Notes: generated by a model from the letters alone, not told the origin. A stretch of 64,000 bases of DNA from Plantactinospora endophytica (GCF_016862915.1 NZ_BONW01000021.1:372001-436000), one strand, 5' to 3'. Shown: positions 1-10,392, counted from the stretch's first letter. Program-made: numbers and translations.

Positions 1-66
1 GCCGGGCGGCCTGCCACCGGTCGGTGACCACCACGATTCCGTACGGGCCGGTCGCAGCTCGGGCCG

Positions 67-1080
<1,014 letters not shown>

Positions 1081-2232
1081 CTACCTGGTCAATCCGTCGT
1101 CGGGTGCCGGCCGTCCGCCGGCCGGGGTGGTGGTGCCGAAGCGGGCCGGGGTGGTGGTGCCGAAGCGGGCCGGGGAGAGTGCCGCCAGGGCCGGGTCCGG
1201 TGTGCCGGTGGCCAGCAGGTCGGCGACCAGGTCGGCGGTGAGCGGGGTGAGCACGATGCCGTGCCGGAAGTGCCCGGCCGCTACCACGACGTCCGGCCGG
1301 TCCGGCAGCGGCCCGAGCAGCGGTGCGTTGTCCGGCGTACCGGGGCGCAGGCCGGAGCGCGCCTCGACCAGCTCGTACTCGGCGAGTTCCGGGATCACGT
1401 CCGTGGCGGCGCGGAGCAGGTCGAGTACCGCTCCGGCGGTCACGTCGAGGTCGGCCCGCTCCTCGACGGTGGCCCCGACCACCACCTCGCCGTCGGTCCG
1501 GGGCACCAGGTAGACGTGCCGGCCGTCGGCGTGCCCCTGGATCACGTGCCGGAAGCCGGGCGCCGCGCCGCCGGGCGCCCGCAGCCGCAGGATCTGGCCC
1601 TTCACCGGCCGGACCGGCAGGCCGGTCAGGGCGGCGGTACCGCAGCCGGCCGCGACCACCGTCGCCGTCGCGTCCAGTTCGGCGAGGTCCCGGACCGGCC
1701 GGGCCAGCACGGTCACGCCGGCCCGTTCGACGGCGACCCGCAGCGCGGCCACCAGCCGGCGCGGGTCGACCTGGTGGTCGCCGGGGGCGAGCGCGCCGCC
1801 ACGCAGCCGGGTGGCCAGCAGCGGTTCGCGGTCCCGCAGCTCCGCCGGCCGCAGCGGGGTCACCGGCAGCCCCAGGTCCCGCTGGTACGTCCAGAGCCGC
1901 TCCGCCTCGGCCAGGTCGTCCGGGGTGAGCGCCACGGTCAGCGTCCCCTCGGTCCGGTAACCCAAATCCAACCCGGTGTACCCGGCGAGTTCGGCGGCGA
2001 AGTCCGGCCAGCGGGCCGCCGAGGAGACGAGCAGTCCGGTCAGTACCCGCTCCCCGAAGTACGTCTCGGCGACCGGGGCGAGCATTCCGGCGGCCACGTC
2101 GGAGGCGCCGGAGCCGGGCGCGGCGTCGTACAGGGTGACCCGCATTCCCCGGGCGGCGCAGCGCCAGGCGACGGCGAGCCCGATCGGGCCGCCGCCCACC
2201 ACCGCCACGTCGCTCGGGCCGGCGGCTACCAT
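1081..2232 (-). CDS. thiO: Glycine oxidase ThiO
   Basis: This FAD-dependent glycine oxidase makes the dehydroglycine (iminoacetate) needed by ThiG, the aerobic alternative to ThiH. The 383-residue protein starts with a dinucleotide-binding motif, VAVVGGGPIGLAVAW (about 9-23), and carries the DAO-family segment GLRPGTPDNAPLLG and, near the end, AAGHFRHGI, which contacts flavin. It overlaps the end of thiE by seven bases. The last 30 residues contain an eight-residue unit (PARFGTTT) present twice from a 24-bp tandem duplication; this lies beyond the catalytic fold, so it is probably harmless. Confidence 0.94.
   Translation of the reverse strand: MVAAGPSDVAVVGGGPIGLAVAWRCAARGMRVTLYDAAPGSGASDVAAGMLAPVAETYFGERVLTGLLVSSAARWPDFAAELAGYTGLDLGYRTEGTLTVALTPDDLAEAERLWTYQRDLGLPVTPLRPAELRDREPLLATRLRGGALAPGDHQVDPRRLVAALRVAVERAGVTVLARPVRDLAELDATATVVAAGCGTAALTGLPVRPVKGQILRLRAPGGAAPGFRHVIQGHADGRHVYLVPRTDGEVVVGATVEERADLDVTAGAVLDLLRAATDVIPELAEYELVEARSGLRPGTPDNAPLLGPLPDRPDVVVAAGHFRHGIVLTPLTADLVADLLATGTPDPALAALSPARFGTTTPARFGTTTPAGGRPAPDDGLTR
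1121..1175 (+). repeat. 24-bp tandem duplication in the 3' end of thiO
   Basis: Two exact 24-bp copies (1121-1144 and 1145-1168) and the first seven bases of a third lie head to tail. The unit is a multiple of three, so the thiO frame is kept and eight residues are duplicated near the C-terminus. Confidence 0.9.
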
Positions 2233-2951
2233 CCCGCCGCCCCCGCACCCCGCCCGGACGTCGGGGAACCCCGCCAGGGGGCGAACCCCGGCGACGGTCC
2301 CCAGTCGAGGGAGGGTGGGGGCGGAACGGCGGAGATCGCGGTGAGCAGGTCGGCGGTGGCCCGGGCCGGGTCGGTGGCGTTGGCGACGGCACCGACCACG
2401 GCCACCCCGTACGCCCCGGCGGCCAGCAGTGCCGGTACCCGCTCGGCGGTGATCCCGCCGATCGCGATCACCGGTACCGGCACGGCCGAGGCGACCCGGC
2501 GGATTCCCTCCGGGCCGATCGGTGCGGGCAGTCCGTCCTTGGTGGAGGTGGCGTGGCAGGGGCCGACGCCGAGGTAGCTGGCGCCGGCCGCGACCGCCGC
2601 CGTACCCGTTTCCGGGTCGCGGGCGGTCGCGCCGAGCACGGCGTCCGGGCCGAGCACCCGGCGGGCGGCGTCGACCGGCAGGTCCCGGGCACCGACGTGC
2701 CCGCCGGCCGCCCCGACCGCCAACGCGAGGTGCAGCCGGTCGTTGACCAGGCAGGTCGCCCCGACGTCGGCACAGCGACGGGCGACCTCGACGGCCAGCT
2801 CGTACGCCGTCCGGTCGTCGGCGTCGTCGGTGACCCGGACCTGTACGACCAGTTCGGAGCCGGCGACCGAGAGGGCCGCGTCGACGACCGCGAGCGGGTC
2901 CCGCCCCGGTCGGGTGTCGGTGATGAGGTGGAGTCGTCCTGGAGATGGCAC
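2226..2951 (-). CDS. thiE: Thiamine-phosphate synthase ThiE
   Basis: ThiE joins the pyrimidine (HMP-PP) and thiazole (THZ-P) halves into thiamine phosphate. The TIM-barrel protein shows LHLITDT at the start, the NDR segment, the phosphate-binding GPCHATSTKDG and the AIGGI loop. I chose GTG at 2951, giving 241 residues, because GGGAGGAG lies just upstream and because any longer reading frame would run through the conserved TPP riboswitch. The C-terminus carries about 25 extra residues rich in Pro, Gly and Ser beyond the usual end. It is the first gene of the thi operon. Confidence 0.94.
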   Translation of the reverse strand: MPSPGRLHLITDTRPGRDPLAVVDAALSVAGSELVVQVRVTDDADDRTAYELAVEVARRCADVGATCLVNDRLHLALAVGAAGGHVGARDLPVDAARRVLGPDAVLGATARDPETGTAAVAAGASYLGVGPCHATSTKDGLPAPIGPEGIRRVASAVPVPVIAIGGITAERVPALLAAGAYGVAVVGAVANATDPARATADLLTAISAVPPPPSLDWGPSPGFAPWRGSPTSGRGAGAAGW

Positions 2952-2961
2952 GGCAACACTC

Positions 2962-3050
2962 CTCCCTGCGCCGGCATTACCCGGATCAGGTTCGACGGTC
3001 GGGGGCTGGCTAGCCCCCCTCTCAGCCCGGTCCACCGGGCTCCCGTGGGT
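2962..3050 (-). promoter_or_regulatory. TPP riboswitch (THI box) of the thiE operon
   Basis: Read on the minus strand, the conserved elements occur in order: ACGGGAGCCC, GGGCTGAGAGG, then CGAACCTGATCCGGGTAATG and CCGGCGCAGGGAGG. The P3 arm is a GGGGGCUAGC/GCCCCC hairpin. The 3' edge meets the ribosome binding site of thiE, which fits control of translation by hiding the Shine-Dalgarno when thiamine pyrophosphate is bound. Confidence 0.95.
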
Positions 3051-3449
3051 TACTTGTCGGCGAGCGTACGCGGCCGGTCACGGATCCGTAAAGGGCCGTG
3101 ATAAATCGCACAGTGTCAACACTCGACCACGTACCGCCGATCCGGAGCCGCGAGGGGCGGCCGAGCGAGCCGCACCGAGCAGATGGCACCCGGCCTGCTC
3201 ACCCCGCTGACAGTCGGCGGATATGTCTGTCCTATCCGGATCATTCCACCTCGTTACGCAACCGTTACCCGAATTAACCTCACCGCCGTATTCCGGCCGC
3301 CCAGCAGGCGGCCCTAATTTGTTCAAGAACAAGGCAAAATTCGACGGTCGGTGCTTCGGCGAGCTCCGGCCGTCGCACCACCCCCGTGGCGGTCTTCGGC
3401 GTACCGACCCGGGATCCCTGCTGTCCTCCCCGGACCAAGGAGATCCTCC
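3051..3449. other. Divergent intergenic region between thiE and the secreted dehydrogenase-like gene
   Basis: About 400 bases without a convincing gene. On the minus strand a TTGACA hexamer (3114-3119) lies upstream of the riboswitch and could be the -35 box for thiE, though no good -10 box follows at 17 bases. Toward the plus-strand gene there is a 7-bp hairpin (3295-3301/3307-3313) followed by an operator-like palindrome, TTGTTC-AA-GAACAA (3319-3332), in a locally A/T-rich stretch. Confidence 0.5.
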
Positions 3450-6400
3450 GTGTCCAGTCCCGGCCGCTCCGGCGGCACCTCGCACCCCCCACACCCCGAT
3501 CGCAGATTCCGACGCGGCCTCGTCGGCGCGACCGCGGCCGTGCTGCTCGGCACGACCGCACTCGCCGCCACCCCGGCCTCGGCCGCTCCGGCGGTGCTTC
3601 CGCTGGCCCAGGCACCCGTGAAGAAGGTGCCGGCACTCGAACTGGCCCCCGAGGCCGAACCGTTCAGCGTGCTGGTCTTCTCCAAGACGGCGGGCTTCCG
3701 GCACGACTCCATCCCGGCGGGCATCGCCGCGATCCAGAAACTCGGCGCGGATAACGGGTTCACCGTCGACGCGACCGAGGACGCGGCGGCGTTCACCGAC
3801 ACCAACCTCGACAAGTACCAGGCGGTGATCTGGCTCTCCACCACCGGTGACGTACTCAACGCCGACCAGCAGGCCGCGTTCGAGCGGTACATCAAGGACG
3901 GCGGCGGCTACGCCGGCGTGCACGCGGCCTCGGACACCGAGTACGACTGGCCCTGGTACGGCGACCTGGTCGGGGCGTACTTCGCCTCGCACCCGGCCAA
4001 CCAGCAGGCAACGATCAAGGTCGAGGACCACGCGCACGAGTCCACGAACGACCTGCCGGCCGAGTGGTCCCGGTACGACGAGTGGTACAACTTCCGCGAC
4101 AACCCGCGCGGCGACGTACACGTGCTCGCCTCGCTCGACGAGACCAGCTACGCGCCCGGTGCCGGGGCGATGGGCCACGACCACCCGTTCGCCTGGTGCC
4201 AGGACTACGACGGCGGCCGGGCCTGGTACACGGCCGGCGGCCACACCCAGCAGTCGTACGCGGAGCCGGAGTTCCTGGCCCACCTGCTCGGTGGCATCCA
4301 GACCGCCGCCGGTGCCGTGGACGCGGACTGCACCGCCTCGCTGACCAGCAGCTTCGAGAAGATCACGCTGGACAGCAACACCAACAACCCGATGGAGCTG
4401 GACGTCGCCGCCGACGGGCGGGTCTTCTACATCGAGCGGGACGGCCGGGTCCAGATCATCAAGCCGGACACCGGTACCACGGTGACCGCCGCCGACCTCG
4501 ACGTCTTCACCGGCAACGAGGACGGGCTGATCGGCATCCGGCTCGACCCGGACTTCGCCACCAACAAGTGGGTGTACCTCTACTACGCCCCGAACGGCGG
4601 CGGCCCCCGCAACTATCTCTCCCGGTTCACGGTCGTCGGTGACACCCTCGACCTGGCCAGCGAGAAGATCGTGCTCCAGGTGACGACGCAGCGGAACACC
4701 TGCTGCCACGCGGGTGGCAGCATGACGTTCGACAGCGCCGGCAACCTCTACCTGGCCACCGGGGACAACACCAACCCGTTCGAGTCGAACTCCTTCACCC
4801 CGATCGACGAGCGGACGGGCCGGCAGGACTTCGACGCGCAGCGCAGCTCCGGCAACACCAACGACCTGCGCGGCAAGGTCATCCGGATCCACCCGGAGGA
4901 CGACGGGACGTACACCATCCCGCAGGGCAACCTGTTCGCGCCGGGCACCGACAAGACCCGGCCGGAGATCTACGCGATGGGCTTCCGGAACCCGTTCCGG
5001 ATCGGCGTCGACGCGAAGTCGAACACCCTCTACGTGGCCGACTACGGCCCGGACGCCGGAGCGGCGAACCCGGACCGCGGTCCGGAGGGAACGGTGGAGT
5101 GGAACATCGTCGGGCAGGCCGGCAACTACGGCTGGCCGTACTGCCACGGCGCGAACTACGCGTACAACGACTACCAGTTCCCGTCCGGGCCGAGCGGGGC
5201 GAAGTTCGACTGCGCCGCACCGGTGAACAACTCGCCGAACAACACCGGGCTGACCAACCTGCCCCCGGCGATCCCGGCGACCGTCGACTACGACTACAGC
5301 GGCAACCCGCTGTTCCCGGAGATCGGCGGCGGCGGTGCCCCGATGGGCGGCCCGGTCTACCGGTACGACCCGGAGAACCCGTCCGAGCGCAAGTGGCCGG
5401 CGTACTACGACGGCAAGGCGATGTTCGGCGAGTGGAACCAGAACAAGATGTACGCGTTCCAGGTCACCGACGACGGCAAGTCCCTCGTGGACATCAACCA
5501 GCTCTTCACCGGGATGACCTTCATCCGGCCGATGGACTTCGAGTTCGGCCCTGACGGCGCGCTCTACCTGATCGAGTGGGGCAGCGGCTTCGGCGGCAAC
5601 AACGACAACTCCGGCGTCTACCGGATCGAGTACATCGCCGGTGACCGGGCGCCGATCGCGGTCGCCACCGCGAACCCGACCTCCGGCCCGGCCCCGTTGA
5701 CCGTGGCGTTCTCCAGCGAGGGCTCCCGGGACCCGGACGGCGGCCCGATCACCTACGCGTGGACGTTCGGCGACGGCGGCACCTCGACCGAGCCGAACCC
5801 GACGCACACGTACCCGGCGGCCGGCAACTACACCGCCCAGCTCACCGTCACCAACGACACCGGCCGGACGGCGGTGGCGAACGTGCCGGTGACGGTCGGC
5901 AACACCGCCCCGACGGTGACCATCGAGTTCCCGCCGGACGGCGGGTTCTTCGACTGGGGCGACCAGGTCAAGTACAAGGTCAAGGTGACCGACCCCGAGG
6001 ACGGGGAGATCGACTGCACCAAGGTGAAGCTCCAGTCGTTCCTCGGCCACGACGAGCACGCCCACCCGATGGGCGAGCAGACCGGCTGCGAGGGCTCGGT
6101 GCAGACCGCGCTCGCCGCCAGCCACGGTGCCGACGCCAACGTGTTCGCGGTCTTCGAGGCCACCTACGTCGACGGCGGCGGGGCCGGCGGGTCCAACCCG
6201 CTGACCGGCCGGGCGATCGAGCAGTTGCAGCCGAAGCGGAAGCAGGCCGAGTACTACGCGGCCACCGGCCGGGCGCCGGGCGCGGTCGGCGGCGGTGACC
6301 CGGGCGTACAGACCCAGGCCACCACCGACGTCGAGGGCGGCTTCGAGAACATCGGCTTCATCGAGGACGGCGACTACTGGACCTTCGACCCGACCAACCT

Positions 6401-9326
6401 GACCGGCATCACCGGGTTCCGGTTCCGGGCCTCCTCGGCCGGCGGCGGTTCCCGGATCGAGGTGCGCTCCGGCGCGGCCGACGGCCCGCTGCTGGCCACC
6501 GCCACCGTACCGAACACCGGCGGCTGGCAGACCTTCACCAACGCCACGGCCGAACTGGCGGCGCCGAGCACGGCGAGCGGACCGCTGTTCTTCGTGGCCA
6601 AGAACCCGGTCGGGGCCACCGGCACGGGTGCGATCCTCAACGTCAACTGGGTCGACTTCCTCGGTCGCGGTGTCACCGACAACGCGCCGCCGACGGTCTC
6701 CGCCACCGCCACCCCGACCACCGGCACCGCGCCGGTCGCGGTGAGCTTCGACGGCACCGCCAGCGACGCCGAGGGCGACAACCCGCTGACGTACGCCTGG
6801 GACTTCGGGGACGGGGGCACGGCGAACACCCTGGACGCCACGCACACGTACACCGGCCCGGGTACGTTCGCCGCGACCCTGACCGTGACGGACTCGCGCG
6901 GCGCCGCCGCGTACGCCACGGTGACGGTCAAGGTGGAGGCGCCGAACACCTCGTGCTTCGGGGCCCGCTCGGACGACTTCACCGGCAGCGAGCTGGACAA
7001 GGCCCGCTGGTCGACGGTGCTCCGGGAGAACCAGCTCTACGGTGTGCGGGGCGGCTCCCTCGTCCTGCCCACCTCGGTCGGCGACCTGTACGGCACCCGC
7101 AACGACGCCACCAACGTCGTACTGCAACCGGCGCCGAACGGTAGCTGGCAGGCCACCACCAAGGTGAGCCTGGTGGCGGTCGAGAACTACCAGCAGGCCG
7201 GTCTGATCGTCTACGGCGACGACGACAACTACGCCAAGGTGGACCTGCTGTACAACGGCAACCGGGTAGTCGAGTTCATCCGGGAGACCGCCGGCACCCC
7301 GCGCAACGAGGGCGGCGACTCGGCACCGGCACCCGCCGGTGACTCGATCTACCTGCGGCTGATCAGCGACGGAGTGAACCTGACGGCGGCCATGTCGGCC
7401 GACGGCCAGACCTTCACCCCGGTCGGCCGGTCGGCGGCGCTGGCCGGGATCAGCAACCCGAAGGTGGGGCTGTTCGCGCTGAACGGCGGCACCACCGCAC
7501 CGGTGGTCGACGCCAGCTTCGACTGGTTCCAGATCACGCCGGACGAGCCGGCCGGCGAGGTGACCCCGAACGACGAGTTCACCGGGACCAGCCTCGACAA
7601 GTGCCGGTGGGACGGCATCGTCCGGGAGGACGCGACGAAGTACCGGGTCGCCGACGGCGCCCTGCACATCGACGTGCCGAACGGTGACATCTACACCGGC
7701 AACAACACCGGGCCGACGAACTTCATGCTCCAGACCGCTCCCGAGGGCGACTGGACGATCGAGACGAAGGTCGACGGCAGCAAGCTGAACGAGCAGTACC
7801 AGCAGGCCGGCCTGATCGTCTACGGCGACGACGACAACTACCTGAAGTTGGACTTCATCGCCGACAACCAGGTGGGTCAGCCGGTCAGCCGGCGGATCGA
7901 GTTCCGCAGCGAGATCGCGGCCGCCGTGCAGGACCCGCAGCCGCAGGTCACCAACCTCACCGAGTCGGTGTGGCACCTGCGACTGGCGAAGTCGGGTAAC
8001 GCCTACACGGCGGCGTACTCGGCGGACGGGACGACCTGGACGGAATTCCCGGCGCTGACCAACGCCGCGGTGGGTGCCACGCCGCGGATCGGTCTGTTCA
8101 GCCTCGGGGCGGCGCAGACCGCCTCGAAGACCGTCTCGTTCGACTACTTCCGGCTCAGCACGGAGACCGTCGACGAGGCCGCCCCGGTGACCACCGCCAC
8201 CGTGTCGGGAACCCCGACCGGCGGCTGGCACACCGGACCGGCGACCGTCACCCTCGCCGCCACCGACAACGCCGGGGGCAGCGGGGTCGACCGCACCGAA
8301 TACCAGCTCGACGCGGCCACCACCTGGACCGCGTACACCGAGCCGGTGCTCGTCGCCGGGGACGGCCCGCACACCGTGCGGTTCCGTTCGGTGGACGAGG
8401 CGGGCAACGTCGAGGCGACGAAGTCGGTCGAGGTGAAGATCGACGCCACCGCGCCGGTCAGCACCGCCGCCTTCGCGCCGCCGACCGACGACGGCTGGCA
8501 CAGCGGCACCATCCCGGTGACGCTGGCCGCCACCGACGCCGGTGCCGGGGTGGCCAAGCTGGAATGGTCGCTCGACGGCGGTGCCTGGACGGCGTACACC
8601 GAGCCGGTGAACGTGACCGGGGACGGGCAGCACGAGCTGCTCTACCGGGCCACCGACGCCGCCGGAAACGTCGAGACGCTCAAGTCGGCGATCGTCAAGA
8701 TCGACGGCGTGAAGCCGACCGTCCTCGTCTCCGGGCTGGCCGACGGTCAGCTCTACGGTGACAGCCAGGACGTCCGGGTGAACTGGTCGGCGGTCGACCC
8801 GACCTCCGGCATCAAGGCGACGGTGGGCACGCTGGACGGACGCCCGTACCAGCCGAACACCCTGCAGGCGATGTACGAGCTGCCGCTCGGCCTGCACGAG
8901 CTGACCGTGACCGCGACGGACAAGGCCGGCAACACCACGACCTCGACCGTACGGTTCTTCGTCACCACCTCGTTCCGGGACATGCAGCAGTTGCTGGACC
9001 GGTTCAAGGCGACGGGTCGACTGTCGGCCAAGGGGCACAAGCAGTTGTCGAACAAGCTCGACACGGTCCGCCAGGCCGAGGCGAGCGGCAACGACAACAA
9101 GGCGATCAACCAGCTCGGCCAGTTCAAGGCACTCGCCGCGGACACCACGCTGGTGACCGAGGCGGAGATCCGGGACGTACTGGTCCGGGACGCCGACGCG
9201 ATGATCGTCCGGCTGGGCGGCAGCCCGAGCGCCTCCGGGGTCAAGGCCAACGACGGCAAGTCGGTGCAGGGCACCGGCCGGCTGGTCGAGGACCCGACCC
9301 GGCTGAAGCGGGGCGCGAAGCTCTAG
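3450..9326 (+). CDS. Secreted multidomain ThuA / glucose-sorbosone dehydrogenase-like carbohydrate protein
   Basis: A 1,958-residue exported protein. GTG at 3450 follows AAGGAG at seven bases and opens a signal peptide (RRFRRGL, a hydrophobic stretch, then ASAAPA at about 45). Domains in order: ThuA-like (about 70-285), six-bladed glucose/sorbosone dehydrogenase-type propeller (300-730), PKD repeat (735-820, WTFGDGG), an Ig-like stretch, CBM6-like module (925-1075), second PKD (1080-1165, WDFGDGG), two DUF1349-like concanavalin modules (1170-1365 and 1370-1570, each with QQAGLIVYGDDDNY), two OmpL47-type modules (1575-1755), one Ig-like module, and a helical tail (1840-1925). The family role is oxidation or binding of sugars or polysaccharide outside the cell; substrate unknown. 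There is no membrane anchor or LPXTG. It stands alone, with a hairpin terminator after it. Confidence 0.85.
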   Translation: MSSPGRSGGTSHPPHPDRRFRRGLVGATAAVLLGTTALAATPASAAPAVLPLAQAPVKKVPALELAPEAEPFSVLVFSKTAGFRHDSIPAGIAAIQKLGADNGFTVDATEDAAAFTDTNLDKYQAVIWLSTTGDVLNADQQAAFERYIKDGGGYAGVHAASDTEYDWPWYGDLVGAYFASHPANQQATIKVEDHAHESTNDLPAEWSRYDEWYNFRDNPRGDVHVLASLDETSYAPGAGAMGHDHPFAWCQDYDGGRAWYTAGGHTQQSYAEPEFLAHLLGGIQTAAGAVDADCTASLTSSFEKITLDSNTNNPMELDVAADGRVFYIERDGRVQIIKPDTGTTVTAADLDVFTGNEDGLIGIRLDPDFATNKWVYLYYAPNGGGPRNYLSRFTVVGDTLDLASEKIVLQVTTQRNTCCHAGGSMTFDSAGNLYLATGDNTNPFESNSFTPIDERTGRQDFDAQRSSGNTNDLRGKVIRIHPEDDGTYTIPQGNLFAPGTDKTRPEIYAMGFRNPFRIGVDAKSNTLYVADYGPDAGAANPDRGPEGTVEWNIVGQAGNYGWPYCHGANYAYNDYQFPSGPSGAKFDCAAPVNNSPNNTGLTNLPPAIPATVDYDYSGNPLFPEIGGGGAPMGGPVYRYDPENPSERKWPAYYDGKAMFGEWNQNKMYAFQVTDDGKSLVDINQLFTGMTFIRPMDFEFGPDGALYLIEWGSGFGGNNDNSGVYRIEYIAGDRAPIAVATANPTSGPAPLTVAFSSEGSRDPDGGPITYAWTFGDGGTSTEPNPTHTYPAAGNYTAQLTVTNDTGRTAVANVPVTVGNTAPTVTIEFPPDGGFFDWGDQVKYKVKVTDPEDGEIDCTKVKLQSFLGHDEHAHPMGEQTGCEGSVQTALAASHGADANVFAVFEATYVDGGGAGGSNPLTGRAIEQLQPKRKQAEYYAATGRAPGAVGGGDPGVQTQATTDVEGGFENIGFIEDGDYWTFDPTNLTGITGFRFRASSAGGGSRIEVRSGAADGPLLATATVPNTGGWQTFTNATAELAAPSTASGPLFFVAKNPVGATGTGAILNVNWVDFLGRGVTDNAPPTVSATATPTTGTAPVAVSFDGTASDAEGDNPLTYAWDFGDGGTANTLDATHTYTGPGTFAATLTVTDSRGAAAYATVTVKVEAPNTSCFGARSDDFTGSELDKARWSTVLRENQLYGVRGGSLVLPTSVGDLYGTRNDATNVVLQPAPNGSWQATTKVSLVAVENYQQAGLIVYGDDDNYAKVDLLYNGNRVVEFIRETAGTPRNEGGDSAPAPAGDSIYLRLISDGVNLTAAMSADGQTFTPVGRSAALAGISNPKVGLFALNGGTTAPVVDASFDWFQITPDEPAGEVTPNDEFTGTSLDKCRWDGIVREDATKYRVADGALHIDVPNGDIYTGNNTGPTNFMLQTAPEGDWTIETKVDGSKLNEQYQQAGLIVYGDDDNYLKLDFIADNQVGQPVSRRIEFRSEIAAAVQDPQPQVTNLTESVWHLRLAKSGNAYTAAYSADGTTWTEFPALTNAAVGATPRIGLFSLGAAQTASKTVSFDYFRLSTETVDEAAPVTTATVSGTPTGGWHTGPATVTLAATDNAGGSGVDRTEYQLDAATTWTAYTEPVLVAGDGPHTVRFRSVDEAGNVEATKSVEVKIDATAPVSTAAFAPPTDDGWHSGTIPVTLAATDAGAGVAKLEWSLDGGAWTAYTEPVNVTGDGQHELLYRATDAAGNVETLKSAIVKIDGVKPTVLVSGLADGQLYGDSQDVRVNWSAVDPTSGIKATVGTLDGRPYQPNTLQAMYELPLGLHELTVTATDKAGNTTTSTVRFFVTTSFRDMQQLLDRFKATGRLSAKGHKQLSNKLDTVRQAEASGNDNKAINQLGQFKALAADTTLVTEAEIRDVLVRDADAMIVRLGGSPSASGVKANDGKSVQGTGRLVEDPTRLKRGAKL

Positions 9327-9355
9327 CCCGGAAAGTTCGGCACGTCAGGTAAGCG

Positions 9356-9387
9356 CGGGGGCGGTCACCATCCGGCGACCGCCCCCG
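9356..9387 (+). terminator. Hairpin terminator after the secreted multidomain gene
   Basis: An 11-bp perfect G/C stem (CGGGGGCGGTC paired with GACCGCCCCCG) with a ten-base loop begins 30 bases after the stop codon. There is no U-tract, which is usual for actinobacterial terminators. Confidence 0.7.
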
Positions 9388-9413
9388 TACCCGTCCAGCG
9401 CACCACCACCGCC

Positions 9414-9485
9414 GCGAACGCAGCCGTCACCCCCACTGCGAACACAACCGTCACCCTCGCTGCGAACACAACCGTCACCCTCGCA
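9414..9485 (+). repeat. 3 x 24-bp tandem repeat
   Basis: Three 24-bp units start with GCGAAC at 9414, 9438 and 9462. The second and third are identical over the whole unit and the first differs by a few bases. They lie in the intergenic space after the terminator hairpin and directly before a second, unrelated repeat array. Confidence 0.85.
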
Positions 9486-9495
9486 GCCGACACAC

Positions 9496-9610
9496 CCGAC
9501 CGGCGGACAGAACTGCAGGAAACACAGCCGACCGGCGAACGAAGTCGCCGGAAACAGAACCGACCGGCGAACGAACCCGCCGGAAACCAGCCGAGCCGAC
9601 CGGCGAAGGA
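9496..9610 (+). repeat. 4 x 32-bp degenerate tandem repeat
   Basis: The core CCGACCGGCG recurs at 9496, 9528, 9560 and 9596, spaced 32, 32 and 36 bases, each followed by an AAC/GAA-rich segment and GCCGGAAAC-like bases. The last copy runs up to the ribosome binding site of the next gene, so the array would form its 5' leader. With the neighbouring 24-bp array it accounts for nearly all of the gene-free 9327-9634 interval. Confidence 0.8.
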
Positions 9611-9634
9611 AGCCGCCGGGAAGGAGTGCCCCGA

Positions 9635-10231
9635 ATGCGACACCGACCCTCGACTGCGGTTGGCTCGACGGCCGCGCCGGCACCCGCCACCCGGTCCGCG
9701 CGGCGGATCCCCGGCCTCCGGGCGCTCGTACCGCTGCTCTGCGCACTCTTCCTCGCCGCCGGGCTGGCTCCGGCGGCGCCGGCCGCCGCGCACGGCGACA
9801 AGATCAAGCTTCTGGTCGCCGGTGACGGCGCCACCGGGGTGACCGTGCAGGCCAGCTACCAGGACGGTCATCCGCTCGACAACGGCGTCCGGCTGGTGCT
9901 GACCGCCACCGGCGAGGGCGGCCGGACGCTCGGCCCGCTCCAGCTCAACCCGGCCGGCGAGGGCGAGGGCTTCTACAGCACCGGGCCGGTCCTCACGCCC
10001 GGCTCGTGGCAGGTCACGGTCACCGCGCCGAAGCCCACCCCGGCCTCGGTACAGGTGGTCGTGCAGGCCCGCGCCGCCCAGGCCGCCCCGCCCCCGCGCG
10101 CGGCCGCCGCGCCCGAGCCGGCCGGCACGTCGACCACCTGGCTGTGGTGGGTGGCCGGGGCCGCGGTGGCCCTCGCCGCCGTCGCCACGCTCGGCGCCCT
10201 CCTGGTACGCACCCGCACCCGCCGCCCCTGA
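9635..10231 (+). CDS. Secreted, membrane-anchored small protein of unknown function
   Basis: 198 residues from ATG 9635, chosen over GTG 9626 because AAGGAG at 9621-9626 is then eight bases away. An N-terminal signal peptide ends near AAPAAAHG (about 50). Next comes a roughly 90-residue beta-rich extracellular domain (GDKIKLLVAGDG, GFYSTGPVLTPGSWQVTV), an Ala/Pro linker, one transmembrane helix (about 167-188, WWVAGAAVALAAVATLGALL) and a short basic tail. The His directly after the cleavage site and the layout recall YtkA/CopC-like exported proteins, but the copper-site residues are not clear. I do not assign a function. Confidence 0.75.
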   Translation: MRHRPSTAVGSTAAPAPATRSARRIPGLRALVPLLCALFLAAGLAPAAPAAAHGDKIKLLVAGDGATGVTVQASYQDGHPLDNGVRLVLTATGEGGRTLGPLQLNPAGEGEGFYSTGPVLTPGSWQVTVTAPKPTPASVQVVVQARAAQAAPPPRAAAAPEPAGTSTTWLWWVAGAAVALAAVATLGALLVRTRTRRP

Positions 10232-10339
10232 CCCCTCCGGCCATACCAACCGCTCAACACCCTCCCCCATCCCACACCGCTCCCCCACAACCCACACCAC
10301 CCGCCGCAGCCGCACCACCTCCGCCGCGCCACGTCGTTC

Positions 10340-10392
10340 ACCTGGACGTCAGAGGCGTTATCCGGGTCGGTTAGCGCCTCTGACGTCCAGGT
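10340..10392 (+). repeat. 53-nt palindromic element, copy 1
   Basis: The arms ACCTGGACGTCAGAGGCG and CGCCTCTGACGTCCAGGT (18 bp, perfect) are continued inward by TTA/TAG pairing with one G-T, one T-T mismatch and a CCG/CGG stem closing a three-base loop. Almost the whole 53 nt is paired. It lies upstream of, and in the open frame of, the truncated DUF559 gene. Copy 2 has the same length and layout. Confidence 0.9.

Noticed and set aside
3078-9038. A 1,986-codon open frame antisense to the secreted multidomain gene
   Set aside because: The sense strand shows a signal peptide and many recognised domains. The antisense translation is Arg/Gly/Val-rich with no family feature.
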